Assembly (NCBI GenBank): GCA_037126765.1 | Contig: JBBCBC010000025.1 | Location: 12,555,639 to 12,619,638, forward strand | Direction: 5' to 3' | Length of the DNA: 64,000 nt | Source: Stenogyne calaminthoides | Taxonomy: Eukaryota; Streptophyta; Magnoliopsida; Lamiales; Lamiaceae | Shown here: piece after piece, positions 47,006 to 57,592 of the stretch | How positions within the stretch are numbered: position 1 is the first letter of the stretch | Layout: every line of letters begins with the position of its first letter | Program-made: the position numbers and the translations under genes | The notes under the pieces: model-generated | Told to the model about the DNA's origin: nothing | The model's database searches: none | The model's input: the letters and a program-made list of their open reading frames with translations, nothing else

Positions 47006-47799
47006 GGAAGTCGTAATAGCCCATGTTTCAGTTACTGGTAGTTGCACGTTTCTCGCAACGTACCTCATATATTGAGAATGTTTGATTTATTATCTAGGGT
47101 TCAATTAAGACTGTTAGTTTGACTAATCGCTCGATATATGAGGGTCTATGGGTCACACAACAAGTAGTTCCCTTTTACGGATTATAGTTGGTTGATTAAA
47201 TGTTAAATTGGATTTAATATTTAATTTATGGAGAATTAGTTAATAATAGATTAATTTGGAATTAATTATTATTAATGTTTAATTAAATTAGATTTAATTA
47301 AATAAGATTCCCAATAATAATATATGGAATATTATTATAGGATTTAATATATATGGAATCAAATCCGTAGAGATTTAATATACATGGGAATTAAATCCGT
47401 AGAGATTTTATATATAGGAAATAAATCTGAGAGATTTATTTTGTAAGATTAGGGATTTTATTTCCTAATCAGGTTAGATTAAGATTTAAGTTGGGCCTCC
47501 CCTATATATAAGAGCTCTTGGGAATTCACAAACAACGTTAGTTCATATTTTCTCCATAAAATCTAGAGTTAGAATTTTCCTAGCAAATTCATCTTGGGAT
47601 TCAAAAGCTGGCAAATCTGTGTAAGTCTGTGAACGGGGATTACGTGGATACCATAGTAGAGAAATATGCGTACGATTTACTGTAAGGTTTCTCTTTATGT
47701 TTACACGTATTTAATTATGCAATTATATGTTCGTTGTTGGTGAACTGTTTAATTCCGCTGTGCATGTGTTACGTGTTTACGTGCCTCTAAATTCCAACA
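47006..47799 (+). repeat. 3' LTR of element G (start uncertain)
   Basis: AT-rich, with degenerate AATCCGTAGAGATTTAATATA units (47340-47450), a strong TATA box CTATATATA at 47502-47510 after GGGCCTCCC, and an end at TTCCAACA. The left edge is placed after the candidate polypurine tract; the expected TG is not seen, so it may be a few bases off. Confidence 0.55.
47502..47510 (+). promoter_or_regulatory. TATA box of LTR G
   Basis: CTATATATA followed by AAGAGCTC, the usual plant copia LTR promoter layout. Confidence 0.65.
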
Positions 47800-48284
47800 A
47801 TATCAACCCCTGGAAGGGTGCAAGCGTCGGTCATGGTCAAAGTTCATCACTCCACACATGTCGTGCGTATTGACCTCAAGCCAAAGGAGTATCACATCGC
47901 TCCCACTAACCGAGATACCCATAGACACATATTATGTGATTACATCAAACGGTTTCTCAGATGGGTATACCAATACCCTCTAAGGTATCTGATGGTCCCG
48001 GTGGGAAAACCCATTTTGCGCGTGCGGAAGCAAAACATTTTAAAGGCGATGCATATAAAAACAGGGGTGAGGGCAGAGTGATTCCAAATTTTTGCGTTTT
48101 AAGCTCATGTGTGTTGTTTTTCTTATAATCGAATGCGTATGACAAGTAAGAACATAATGCAGTAAAGAACACACGATTTTATAGTGGTTCGGAGTCCAAC
48201 TCCTACATCCACTCTTCCCTATCATTAAGGGCACCTACTTAACCAACTGGACTTAGTTTAACGTGTTAGTCCAATACCCAACAG

Positions 48285-48460
48285 ATGTTTACCGAGTTCA
48301 CACTCAAACGAGACTTATCACCCTCACGGGATTGCCTACCCTCCCTTTCGGGATTGCTAGATGTTTACCGAGTTCACACTCAAACGGGACTTATCACCCT
48401 CACGGGATTGCCTACCCTCCCTTTCGGGATTGCTAGATGTTTACCGAGTTCACACTCACC
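48285..48460. repeat. 76-bp tandem unit in LTR B
   Basis: Two units, GGGACTTATCACCC ... GATGTTTACCGAGTTCACACTC, at 48310 and 48386. The sister LTR has two (50131, 50207); the solo LTR at 11677 has one. Confidence 0.92.
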
Positions 48461-49716
48461 TACAAACTTATCCTATCAAACTGATTTGGCTAAGGTTTGT
48501 TTGGTTTCCAACTAGGTTGAGATTTTCCCTTACATTTGTTTAGCCTCGATGCTAAGGATGGGAAAATCTCTCTAAGCTTAGGATACATCGTGGGTTGCTT
48601 AGATTGGATTCTAGAACACTCTTTGAATATATGCGTGTATATACAGACTTGTGTTCTAGGGTGGGAATGCTAGATGATTTGGCTTGATGGATGTTTCACG
48701 GATTTTCCCACACCGAATTATGAAGGAAGAACTTGTATTTATAGTGTGGATTTGAATGTTACCGTTGGATGGAGTCACATTCAAATCCATACTATTCTGA
48801 AGCTTCTTGCAGCTTTTCCAGGCTGGTTGTCTTCCTCTCATTGGTCCACGTCAATTTGAATTACCGCGGCTTTATTCTTGATTCTTCCGAGTCTCGGGAT
48901 CTTGATTCTATCGAGCCTTGGTCTATCCCTTGGTATGTCCGAGCCTTGGTCTCTCTCGAGCCTCAATGTCCGTGACATCTTGAGTCTCGGGTTTCTTGAT
49001 TCATAGACTTCTCTTGGCGGACCTTATACGATCGGGCATCTTGACACTCGGTGGACCCGAGTTCGATTCTTATGACTTCGACTTCGACCCTCGGTCACTA
49101 GCTTTTCGAGCTAACCCGATCATCGATGGCGTTCGATTCTCGATGAATATGACTTGGTGACTTCTCTTACGATGACTTCTTTCCCGATCTGGTATGCAAA
49201 TTTACGGTTTTCGATATCGATTTCTTCTCGCTTTGATCGATCGGCTCACATGATCGGTCGAGATAAAGCATCAGTCAAGATATCGGTTTATCGCATCGAT
49301 TAGTACATCGAGGTTAAGATATCGGTTTAGCACATCCGATCTCAATCACGTCGATCTTGATCATCTGCTCATCTTCATATCGATCTCGATCACGTCGATC
49401 TCGTCGATCTCATCTATCCTCTTCCGATCGCAACCTTCTCTTCGATCGGTCATCCGTCATCCGATCACCGGCTTAGCTTTTCTTCTTTTTTAATTTTGCT
49501 CAGCTCATCAGTTAACTCTGGAACTCATCTTACTCATCTGATCTTGATCAGTCTCGTCTGCAGCCTCGTCTGATCTCGATCATCTACGTCTGATTTCGTG
49601 AGTTCCCCCTCAATTTGTTCTCTCGTTCCCCCTCAACTTGTTATCTGTAAATTAGCTTCAATAACACAAGTTGATAATGTTTTGGCATAATTCATCAAAA
49701 CTAAAATATCCCAACA

Positions 49717-49730
49717 ATTTCCCCCTTTTT
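49717..49730 (-). promoter_or_regulatory. Polypurine tract of B
   Basis: AAAAAGGGGGAAAT on the minus strand, preceded by ATC, immediately before the 3' LTR; same tract as in C2. Confidence 0.9.
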
Positions 49731-49796
49731 GATAATGACGCCAAAACATTTAAAATATATGCATTTTTAAAGAAACGGGTTACCGTTTGAACACCT

Positions 49797-49808
49797 GCTC
49801 TGATACCA
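49797..49808 (-). promoter_or_regulatory. Primer-binding site of B
   Basis: TGGTATCAGAGC on the minus strand, 2 nt inside the 5' LTR; complementary to tRNA-iMet. Confidence 0.93.
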
Positions 49809-51816
49809 ATTGATGGTCCCGATGGGAAAACCCATTTTGCGCGTGCGGAAGCAAAACATTTTAAAGGTGATGCATATAAAAACAGGGGTGAGGGCAGAGT
49901 GATTCCATTTTTTTGCGTTTTAAGCTCATGTGTGTTGTTTTGCTTATAATCGAATGCGTATGACAAGTAAGAACATAAAGCAGTAAAGAACACACGATTT
50001 TATAGTGGTTCGGAGTCCAACTCCTACATCCACTCTTCCCTATCATCAGGGGCACCTACTTAACCAACTGGACTTAGTTTAACGTGTTAGTCCAACACCC
50101 AACAAATGTTTACCGAGTTCACACTCAAACGGGACTTATCACCCTCACGGGATTGCCTACCCTCCCTTTCGGGATTGCTAGATGTTTACCGAGTTCACAC
50201 TCAAACGGGACTTATCACCCTCACATGATTGCCTACCCTCCCTTTCGGGATTGCTAGATGTTTACCGAGTTCACACTCACCTACAAACTTATCCTATCAA
50301 ACTGATTTGGCTAAGGTTTGTTTGGTTTCCAACTAGGTTGAGATTTTCCCTTACATTTGTTTAGCCTCGATGCTAAGGATGGGAAAATCTCTCTAAGCTT
50401 AGGATACATCGTGGGTTGCTTAGATTGGATTCTAGAACACTCTTTGAATATATGCGTGTATATACAGACTTGTGTTCTAGGGTGGGAATGCTAGATGATT
50501 TGGCTTGATGGATGTTTCACGGATTTTCCCACCACGAATTATGAAGGAAGAACTTGTATTTATAGTGTGGATTTGAATGTTACCGTTGGATGGAGTCACA
50601 TTCAAATCCATACTATTCTGAAGCTTCTTGCAGCTTTTCCAGGCTGGTTGTCTTCCTCTCATTGGTCCACGTCAGCTGAATTGCAACGGCTTTATTTCTT
50701 GATTCTTACGAGTCTCGGGATCTTGATTCTATCCCTTGAGTCTATCCCGAGCCTTGGTATGTCTTGGTCTCTCTGAGCCTCAGTGTCCGGTGACATACTG
50801 AGTCTCAGGTTTCTTGATTCAGCAGACTTCTCTTGGTATCGTCTTGACACTTTCGAGTTCGCCTTCGACTTGAACTTCGACCCTCGGTCACTATTTTCGG
50901 GCTAAGCGATCATCGGTAGCATTACGATTCTCGGTGAATATGACTTGATGACTTCTCTTTGAGTTAGTATCGGTTTACGGTTTCGATATCGATTTCTTCT
51001 CGATCGATCGGCTCACATGATCGGTCGATATATCATCAGTCGGCATATCGGTTTATCTGCATCAGTTAGTACATCGAGTTAGCATATTAAGTTAGCATAT
51101 CGGTTTAGCACATCGATCTCGATCACGTCGATCTCAATCGATCTCATCATCTCGCTCCTCTTCCGATCGCAACCTTCTCTTGATCCGGTCATCTATCCGA
51201 TCATTTTAGCTTTTCTTCTTTTCTCGATTTTGCTCAAATTTCATCGGTTAACTCGAACTCATCTTACTCATCGATCTCGATCTAAATCTGCTCTCGACCT
51301 CGTCGATCTCGATCATCTACGCCTAATTTTACGTGAGTTCCCCCTCAATTTGTTCTCTCGTTCCCCCTCAACTTGTTATCTGTAAATTAGCTTCAATAAC
51401 ACAAGTTGATAATGTTTTGGCATAATTCATCAAAACTAAAATATCCCAACAGTATCTGTGCATCCATCATGAGATACCTAGTATCTCGTAGTAAGTGAGA
51501 TCTTACTACATTCTTTAAGAGTATGATGCAGATCGCACACCAATCTCAATTGCATCATCAATATTCCATTCTTGATGATCCTTGATCGGGGCTATTTGAG
51601 AGTCATGCTTAAGTCATCTGAGTTCTCACAATCTCAATGACAGCAATGACTCATGGGAACACAAGTAAGAATAAATGCAAATAACCAAACATAATATTCA
51701 AACAAGTGTAATGCCATACATTTAATATTAAATAATAATATTAAAATCAAAACTTAATATTATCTTAGTATTATGTCCTTACAAAAGGATTGTCTCTAGG
51801 ACACTAACACTAACAG

Positions 51817-52560
51817 TTCGCTGATGAGATAGGAAAAACCATGGAAGTGTACATCGACAACATTGTAGTGAAAAGTGTAAGGAAGGAAGATCATCTGGGC
51901 CACCTCGCTCGAGCATTCGAGATCTTGAGAAGTGACAACATGAGATTGAACCCTAAGAAATGTAGTTTCGAAGTTGGTTCAGGCAAGTTTTTGGGACATA
52001 TCATCAGCCAGCGAGGTATCGAAGCGAACCCGACAAAGATCAAGGCTATCATGGACATGAAGCCATCTCACAATATCAAAGAAGTGCAAAGGTTGACCGG
52101 ATGCCTGGCAGCTCTGAACATATTCATATCCAGAATAGGGGACAAATGCAAGCCATTTTTCAAAACAATGATGAAAGGAAAATTCTCTTGGACTCCGCAA
52201 AGCCAGGCAGCCTTTTTAAAGCTCAAGGTGTACCTATCAAACCCGCAGATCTTATCGAAGCCCATTCCGGGCAAGAAGTTTTTCTTATACTCAGCCGCTT
52301 CAGAATCGGCCCTGAGCGCAGTATTAGTCCGAGCGGAATGCCAGTTTCACTTGCCCATCTACTTCATCAGTCAAACTCTCAATGATGCCGAGCTCAGGTA
52401 CCCACCTCTCGAGAAGCTCACATATACATTGGTAATGAGTGTCCGAAAACTTCGGCAATATTTCTTTGATCACCAAGTCGAGGTCCTAACCACCATGCCG
52501 CTAAGACATATTTTACATCGACCTGATACAGCTGGGCGATTAATAAAAATGGTCTATTGA
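51817..52560 (+). pseudogene. RT (C-terminal half) and RNase H start of gypsy H
   Basis: The frame is open from FADEIGKT (51817) through ATG 51841 to 52560, about 248 codons. The catalytic motif reads VYIDN: the second Asp is Asn (AAC at 51859-51861). Then LNPKKCSFEVGSGKFLGHI, FKTMMKGKFSW, FLYSAASESALSAVLVR (RNase H 'YLAVSE-A-SAVL' type) and YPPLEKLTYTLVMSVRKLR. It polymerises cDNA in intact relatives; this copy is catalytically dead. Confidence 0.92.
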
Positions 52561-53278
52561 GTTAGGCCAATTCGGAATCACATTTGCACCTTGAACGACG
52601 ATCAAAGCTCGAGTCCTCACCGACTTCATGACCGAGTTCAATTTCCCAGAGAAATCCCAGGAGACGATCGACGTTCCCTAGGAATTATACGTCGATGGTT
52701 CCTCAACGAGCACTCAAGTTGGGGCTGGAATGGTCTTAATCAGTCCCAAGTAATAATCTTTCACCACGGTCATTAGTTTTGATTTCCATGCCATCAACAA
52801 CGAACCAAAGTACGAGGCTTTGATAAATGGTTTGGAAATGGCAATGGCCATCGGCGTTCGAAATTAAAAGTCTTTAGTGATTCTCATTGGTCGCGTGCCA
52901 AATGTCCAGGGGCGAACAAATGATAAAATACGAGCAGGTGGCCAAGAACCTATTGGAAAAATTCGAACAAGTGTACATCAAGTTGATTCCATGAACGAAC
53001 AACACACAGGCCAACGCCTTGGCTCGGCTAGCCACATCGGAAGGAATTGTGAGCATGGACAACATCACGATCACCAAGCTAAACATACCTTCAGGGAGTC
53101 GCACCACAGTCAACGTGGATGAGGTGACATGGACGAGCCAAGGAAGACCATCAAGCCAATATCATGAAGTATTCCAGGTCGCAACCTCGGAGAATAACTG
53201 GATGACCCCAATCAAAGATTACATCAAGAATGGAACATTGACAGAAGATAAGGTTTTAGCTCGCTGACTACAACTAAG
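52561..53278 (+). pseudogene. RNase H and linker of gypsy H
   Basis: Readable in shifting frames: FGITFAP-stop-TTIKARVLTDFMTEF, then ELYVDGSSTSTQVGAGMVL after a TAG at 52679-52681 (family Trp), the E of YEALINGLEMAMAIGV, QANALARLA with Asp changed to Asn (53013-53015), and a linker ending TLTEDKVLAR and a TGA. Several stops are CGA to TGA or TGG to TGA/TAG. The second RNase H domain is a Tat-lineage habit. Confidence 0.8.
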
Positions 53279-54055
53279 AGCTACGAGGTACACCATTATC
53301 GATAATCAACTCTATAAGCGAGGTTTCTCACTACCTCTATTGAAATGCATCACACCGGAAGAGGGACAAATAATCTTGAAAGAAATCCATAATGGAATCA
53401 GTGGAAACCACACCGGGAGACAATTACTCGTTTACAAGACAATCAGACAGGGTTATTTTTTACTAACTCTGAGAAAATATGCAGTTACATATGCCAGGAC
53501 TTATCGCCAGTGTCAGCTTTTCGCTCCGACCATCAGGCGAGCTCCAGAGAAACTCACCTCTATCTATAGCCCATGACCTTTTGAAAAGTGAGGGATCAAC
53601 CTTATTGGTCCTTTCCCGAAGACCCCGGGCAGCTCAAAGTTTGTTGTGGTCGCTGTGGATTATTTCACCAAGTGGGCAGAGGCCGAATCTTTATCCGCCA
53701 TCACTCAAGAAAAGATCATCTGTTTCATTTGGAAGAACATCATTTGCCGATTTGTCCTCCCACAGGCGATCGTCACGAACAGTGGGAAGCAGTTCGATGG
53801 TTACGAAATCGACACTTTCTTCGCAAAGTGGAAAATTGTGAAGTTGTTCTCCACTCCATACCATCCACAATCAAACGATCAAGTAGAGGCAGTGAATAAG
53901 ATAATCAAGCACACTTTGAAGACCTAGCTTGAAGACTCAAAGGGGTTGTGGGCTTTCAAACTTCAGGACATCCTATGGTCATACCGAACAACATTCCAGA
54001 ATTCGACAGGCGAAACACCTTTCGCACTAGCCTTTGGAGTTGAGGCAGCTATACC
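53279..54055 (+). pseudogene. Integrase zinc-binding and core domains of gypsy H
   Basis: 53340-53576 holds the HHCC domain: EIHNGISGNHTG is fine, but the first Cys is Tyr (TAT at 53502-53504, before RQCQLFA). Two Trp positions are TGA (53574-53576, 53589-53591). Core: GINLIGPFP with the first Asp as Asn (53598-53600), VTNSGKQFDG with the second Asp as Asn (53778-53780), then NDQVEAVNK with Glu kept. It ends FGVEAAI at the insertion of E. All these changes are G to A on the plus strand. Confidence 0.9.
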
Positions 54056-55891
54056 TGTCGGGGAATAAGTTGCACGGATCTATTCGGGATAAATATTTAA
54101 ATACAAATTTAATTCTGATAATTATTACTAGCATGAATTAATCCTATATTAATTCAAATAATAATTTAACAACAAATCATGCATATAAACAGTTCACGTA
54201 AATCCTACGCATGTGGAATTACTACGAGTTAACATGAACGTACCTCTTGGAATGACAATGGCCTCGTTGATTAGACACACCAAAGAAACCTTCCCAAGTA
54301 TTCCCTTAATCCTTGCTCGACAATCCGGTGGTAGGATGCTCGCGAACAATTAACAAAAGGAAAATAAACTTTGTTGCACCACCTTTGTGGATTTACTAAT
54401 TTTCCAGCACATGGAATTGTACTTGGGAATGAAACACTCATCCCCTATTTATAGAGGTGTGGTGGTCGAAAATTTGGGATAAAATAATATGGGAAAATCT
54501 TTTTCTTGATCTCCAAGAAATCTTGAATATATCTCATATATTCTTTTCTCCATAATCAAAATATTCCACAAAAATCCCAACTCCTCTTTGTTATGGAATT
54601 TTCGAAATATAGGGAACAAGAATCCAAGATTTGGATCTTCTTGAATTTATGAGATATTCTTGTATTTCAAGAAATACATATCTTTCATAATATATTTTCA
54701 AGAAAATCAAGAAAATCTTTCTTGCCCTTTATATTTCAAAATTTTCGAAAATAACTATATGGATGACCAAGTGGGAGATTTCTTGAATTTAATGAGATAA
54801 TCTTGTATTCCAAGAATACATATCTTCATTCCATAACAAAATTTAAAGAAAATATTTCTCCCATTTTAATCCACAATTTTCGAAAAAATAGGAAAAATAT
54901 GCAACAAGATTTATTTTATTTTTAAACACCTTTTTCAGTTATTGGACTTTATGTTGGGCTACTTAGGGGGCCTTTAGGAGAATTTAGATTGGACCTTCCA
55001 ATGGATCTTGAATTATCAATATTGAGCCACAATATTATTCAAGCCCATAAATATTAATTAATCCCACTACATAATTAATATTGCACTATCCATCTTAACC
55101 CATATTACAGTCAATATGGCTCCTGGTTATTATTTCCCGTGTTTAAGATTATCTAGCCCATTATTTAATTCAAGCCACTGAAATAGCTTTCCATTAATTA
55201 ATATCTTTTGTCCTTGGTTAAGGAACGGTTCAACATTATTATCCATACCGGAACTAGTTCCACTTGCAAGATTTGATATGATAAAGCTTATGAACCTCCC
55301 AAGGGGCTAATCGAACAAGCGTACTTGCACACAATTCTCCGTATTAAATCTTAGCAATCACATGTGACTAATAATATTGCCCAAGATAAAAAGTATTGAA
55401 TCTCGTTGATTCTCTACCCATGATAAGTCAAAGCAATAGTTACCAACCACACGTGATCCTATTTAAGGAACGAAGATTAAGAAATAACGAACCACTGAGC
55501 TCTAATTCTTCCTTATTCAGTTCTGAAGAATTTGTCCTCCTGTAGGTCCTATTTAGTGCATCAGTCATGCACTAGTGTAATCTCTTGGTCAAGACAAGCC
55601 AATCTGAGCCTTACACTTCAACCTTTCATGATGGATTGTTCATTTCCATCTAGGTCGTGAATGGTGTACTTTTGGTTACAAGGGACTGTTAATTTAATCT
55701 TCTGTGATCTGGTATCACTAAATTAACTACAATGTAACACGTACTATTTATTGAACAGTTATGCAGTAAATATATGAAACATTCGATGATATTTAAAGCA
55801 TCAGTGATAAATAATTTATTTCAGTAAATAAGTCCGAAATTCAGTTTTGATTATACAAAGTAAAAGCATACTTTCCAGTATAATCCCAACA
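54056..55891 (-). repeat. 3' LTR of element E
   Basis: TGTCGGGGAATAAG to AATCCCAACA. TATA box (CTATAAATA, minus) at 54446-54454. Very AT-rich U5 (54480-54900). Aligns without large gaps to 61505-63343. Confidence 0.96.
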
Positions 55892-55902
55892 ATCTCCCAC
55901 TT
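55892..55902 (-). promoter_or_regulatory. Polypurine tract of E
   Basis: AAGTGGGAGAT on the minus strand directly before the 3' LTR, the common non-Sirevirus copia form. Confidence 0.85.
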
Positions 55903-56009
55903 ATACTCAAAGTCTTCTTTTAAGTATACTACAGCATGTCTCGTGTAGTTCCTAATACGTGACATCTAATGTCACCTACACGAACCTAATAATTTCTCCC
56001 CACTTATAC

Positions 56010-57433
56010 TCAAAGCAGATTGGCAACGGTCTTGACACCCATTCCTTCCACATGTCTCTCGAATGTATTCAGAGGCAGACCCTTTGTGAATGGATCTGCT
56101 AGGTTGTCTTCAGACTCTATCTTTGCTACCTCTATATCTCCTCTCTTAACGATATCTCGTATAAGATGGTATTTCCTTTCAATGTGTTTGCTGGCCTTGT
56201 GGGCTCTTGGTTCCCTTGAATTTGCAACTGCTCCGGCATTGTCACAATAAACAGTGATTCTGCTAGGCAAATTTGGAACTACATTCAAGTCCACTAGGAA
56301 GTTCTTGAGCCAAGCCGCTTCTTTCGCTGCCTCGCAAGCAGCTACATATTCGGCTTCCATGGTAGAATCTGCGACGCATTTCTGCTTGACGCTTCTCCAT
56401 GTCATGTCTCCTCCCCCAATGCAAAACACACTACCGGAGGTAGATTTTCTGAAATCTAAGTCTGATTGGAAATCCGAGTCGGTGTAGCCGATGTGGATTA
56501 GACTATCTGACTGATAAATTAACATTCTATCCCGAGTTCTTTTCAGATACTTCATAATGTTTTTAACTACCGTCCAATGTTCTTTCCCTGGGTTACTTTG
56601 ATATCTTACCACCATGCCAACGGCAAAGCAGATATCCGGTCTCGTACACAGCATTGCATACATAAGGCTTCCGACAGCCGAAGCATATGGAATGCCTTTC
56701 ATGTCATCTATCTCCTTTTGTGTCTTAGGGCACATTTTCTTGGATAGATGGATTCCATGTCTGAAAGGTACGAAGCCTTTCTTGGAATCCTGCATGCTGA
56801 ATCGTTTCAAGACAGTGTCTATGTATGAAGCTTGCGACAAGCCTATCATCCTTTTCTTGCGATCTCGAGTGATCTTGATCCCAAGGATGTGTGCGGCTTC
56901 CCCTAAGTCCTTCATATCAAACTGTTTTGAAAGCCACACCCTTACTTCTGATAACACCTTTACATCGTTCCCGATGATCAGAATGTCGCGTATAGTACTA
57001 AGGATACCAATGCAGTTCCGACACGCTTTTTGTACACACAACTTTCGAACTCGTTTTGATCAAACCCATAAGACTTTATAACATGATCAAAACATTGGTT
57101 CCAAGCTCTGGATGCCTGTTTGAGTCCGTAAATGGACTTCACGAGCTTACAAACTAGGTGTTCTTGGCCTTTTTCAATGAAGCCTTGGGGTTGTTGCATA
57201 TAGATCTCTTCATCAAGACTTCCGTTAAGGAAAGCTGTCTTGACATCCATTTGCCAGATTTCAAAGTCGAGATGCACAGCAATAGATAAGAGAATTCGGA
57301 TGGACTTGAGCATGGCTATGGGCGAATTTTTTTCCTCATAATCGATCCCTTCTTTCTGAGTATAACCTTTCGCCACAAGTCTTGCCTTGAAGGTTTCCAC
57401 CTTCCCGTCCGGTTCTCTTTTTCTCTTGTACAC
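56010..57433 (-). pseudogene. Reverse transcriptase and RNase H of element E
   Basis: 57433-56978 has KARLVAKGYTQKEGIDYEE, KSIRILLSIAVH, DVKTAFLNGSLDEEIYMQQ and YGLKQASRAWNQCF. A frameshift near 57000 destroys the YVDD box: the overlapping frame 57041-56010 reads STIRDILIIGND, so the Tyr-Val-Asp is lost. The 343 codons then run through GIPYASAVGSLMYAM, RNase H Asp (GYTDSDFQSD), Glu (STMEAEYVAACEA), Asp (VYCDNAGAVAN), and end with ADPFTKGLP and MGVKTVANLL. RNase H looks intact; RT does not. Confidence 0.93.
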
Positions 57434-57592
57434 CCACTTGCAACCAACGGGTTTGACCCCATTAAGTGGTTAGACTAGCTCCCACACTCTGTTACGATTC
57501 ATAGAACCCATTTCGGCTTTCATTGTTGTTTGCCAAGAAACTGCATCCTTGTCTTGGATTGCCTCGTCATATGTCCATGGGTCTGATTCGTC
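57434..57592 (-). other. Integrase-RT connector of E
   Basis: Short degenerate linker with AMQ(T/A)E-like and NRVWELV-like remnants and a TAA-type break near 57470. Confidence 0.5.

Larger units (their letters stand above)
45871..47799 (+). mobile_element. Element G: decayed Ty1/copia remnant, plus strand
   Basis: Opposite orientation to its neighbours. It has a gag remnant (46000-46790), a few hundred bases of decayed noncoding sequence, and an AT-rich 3' LTR ending TTCCAACA at 47799. The pol gene is gone. The left part was separated by insertion of composite C and lies outside the window. ATATC (47800-47804) may be its target repeat in F. Confidence 0.75.
47990..51451 (-). mobile_element. 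Element B: LTR-PBS-PPT-LTR with 94-bp interior
   Basis: LTRs 47990-49716 and 49811-51451 (TGATGGTCCC ... CCCAACA) flank only 49717-49810. That interior holds a PBS (49797-49808) next to the 5' LTR and a Sirevirus-type PPT (49717-49730) next to the 3' LTR, and nothing else. Perfect target duplication GTATC (47985-47989 and 51452-51456). All cis-signals for reverse transcription are kept, all genes are absent. Each LTR carries two copies of a 76-bp unit (48310/48386 and 50131/50207) and a TATA box (48736-48744, 50557-50565). Confidence 0.93.
47800..51815 (-). repeat. LTR fragment of copia element F, split by element B
   Basis: Pieces 47800-47989 and 51457-51815 join into 549 bp once B and one GTATC repeat are removed. 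The right end, read on the minus strand, is TGTTAGTGTTAGTGTCC, a common copia LTR start. No coding part is present. It interrupts the RT gene of gypsy H, which resumes at 51816; its other end and the matching target repeat (GTTCG at 51816-51820) are outside the window. Confidence 0.65.
51816..54055 (+). mobile_element. Element H, left part: decayed Ty3/gypsy pol (Tat-like)
   Basis: RT palm-thumb, RNase H, a second RNase H-like zone and integrase in Ty3/gypsy order on the plus strand. The RT wording (KFLGHIISQRGIEANP, EVQRLTGCLAALN) and the RNase H wording (LYVDGSS) fit the Tat lineage. The N-terminal part is cut off by F at 51816; the integrase is cut by E at 54055 and resumes at 63344. Rich in stop codons and Asp to Asn changes. 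Confidence 0.9.

Noticed and set aside
52874..53122. Overlapping frames on both strands in the RNase H zone of H
   Set aside because: Neither matches a family; the true RNase H reading is in a third, stop-riddled frame.
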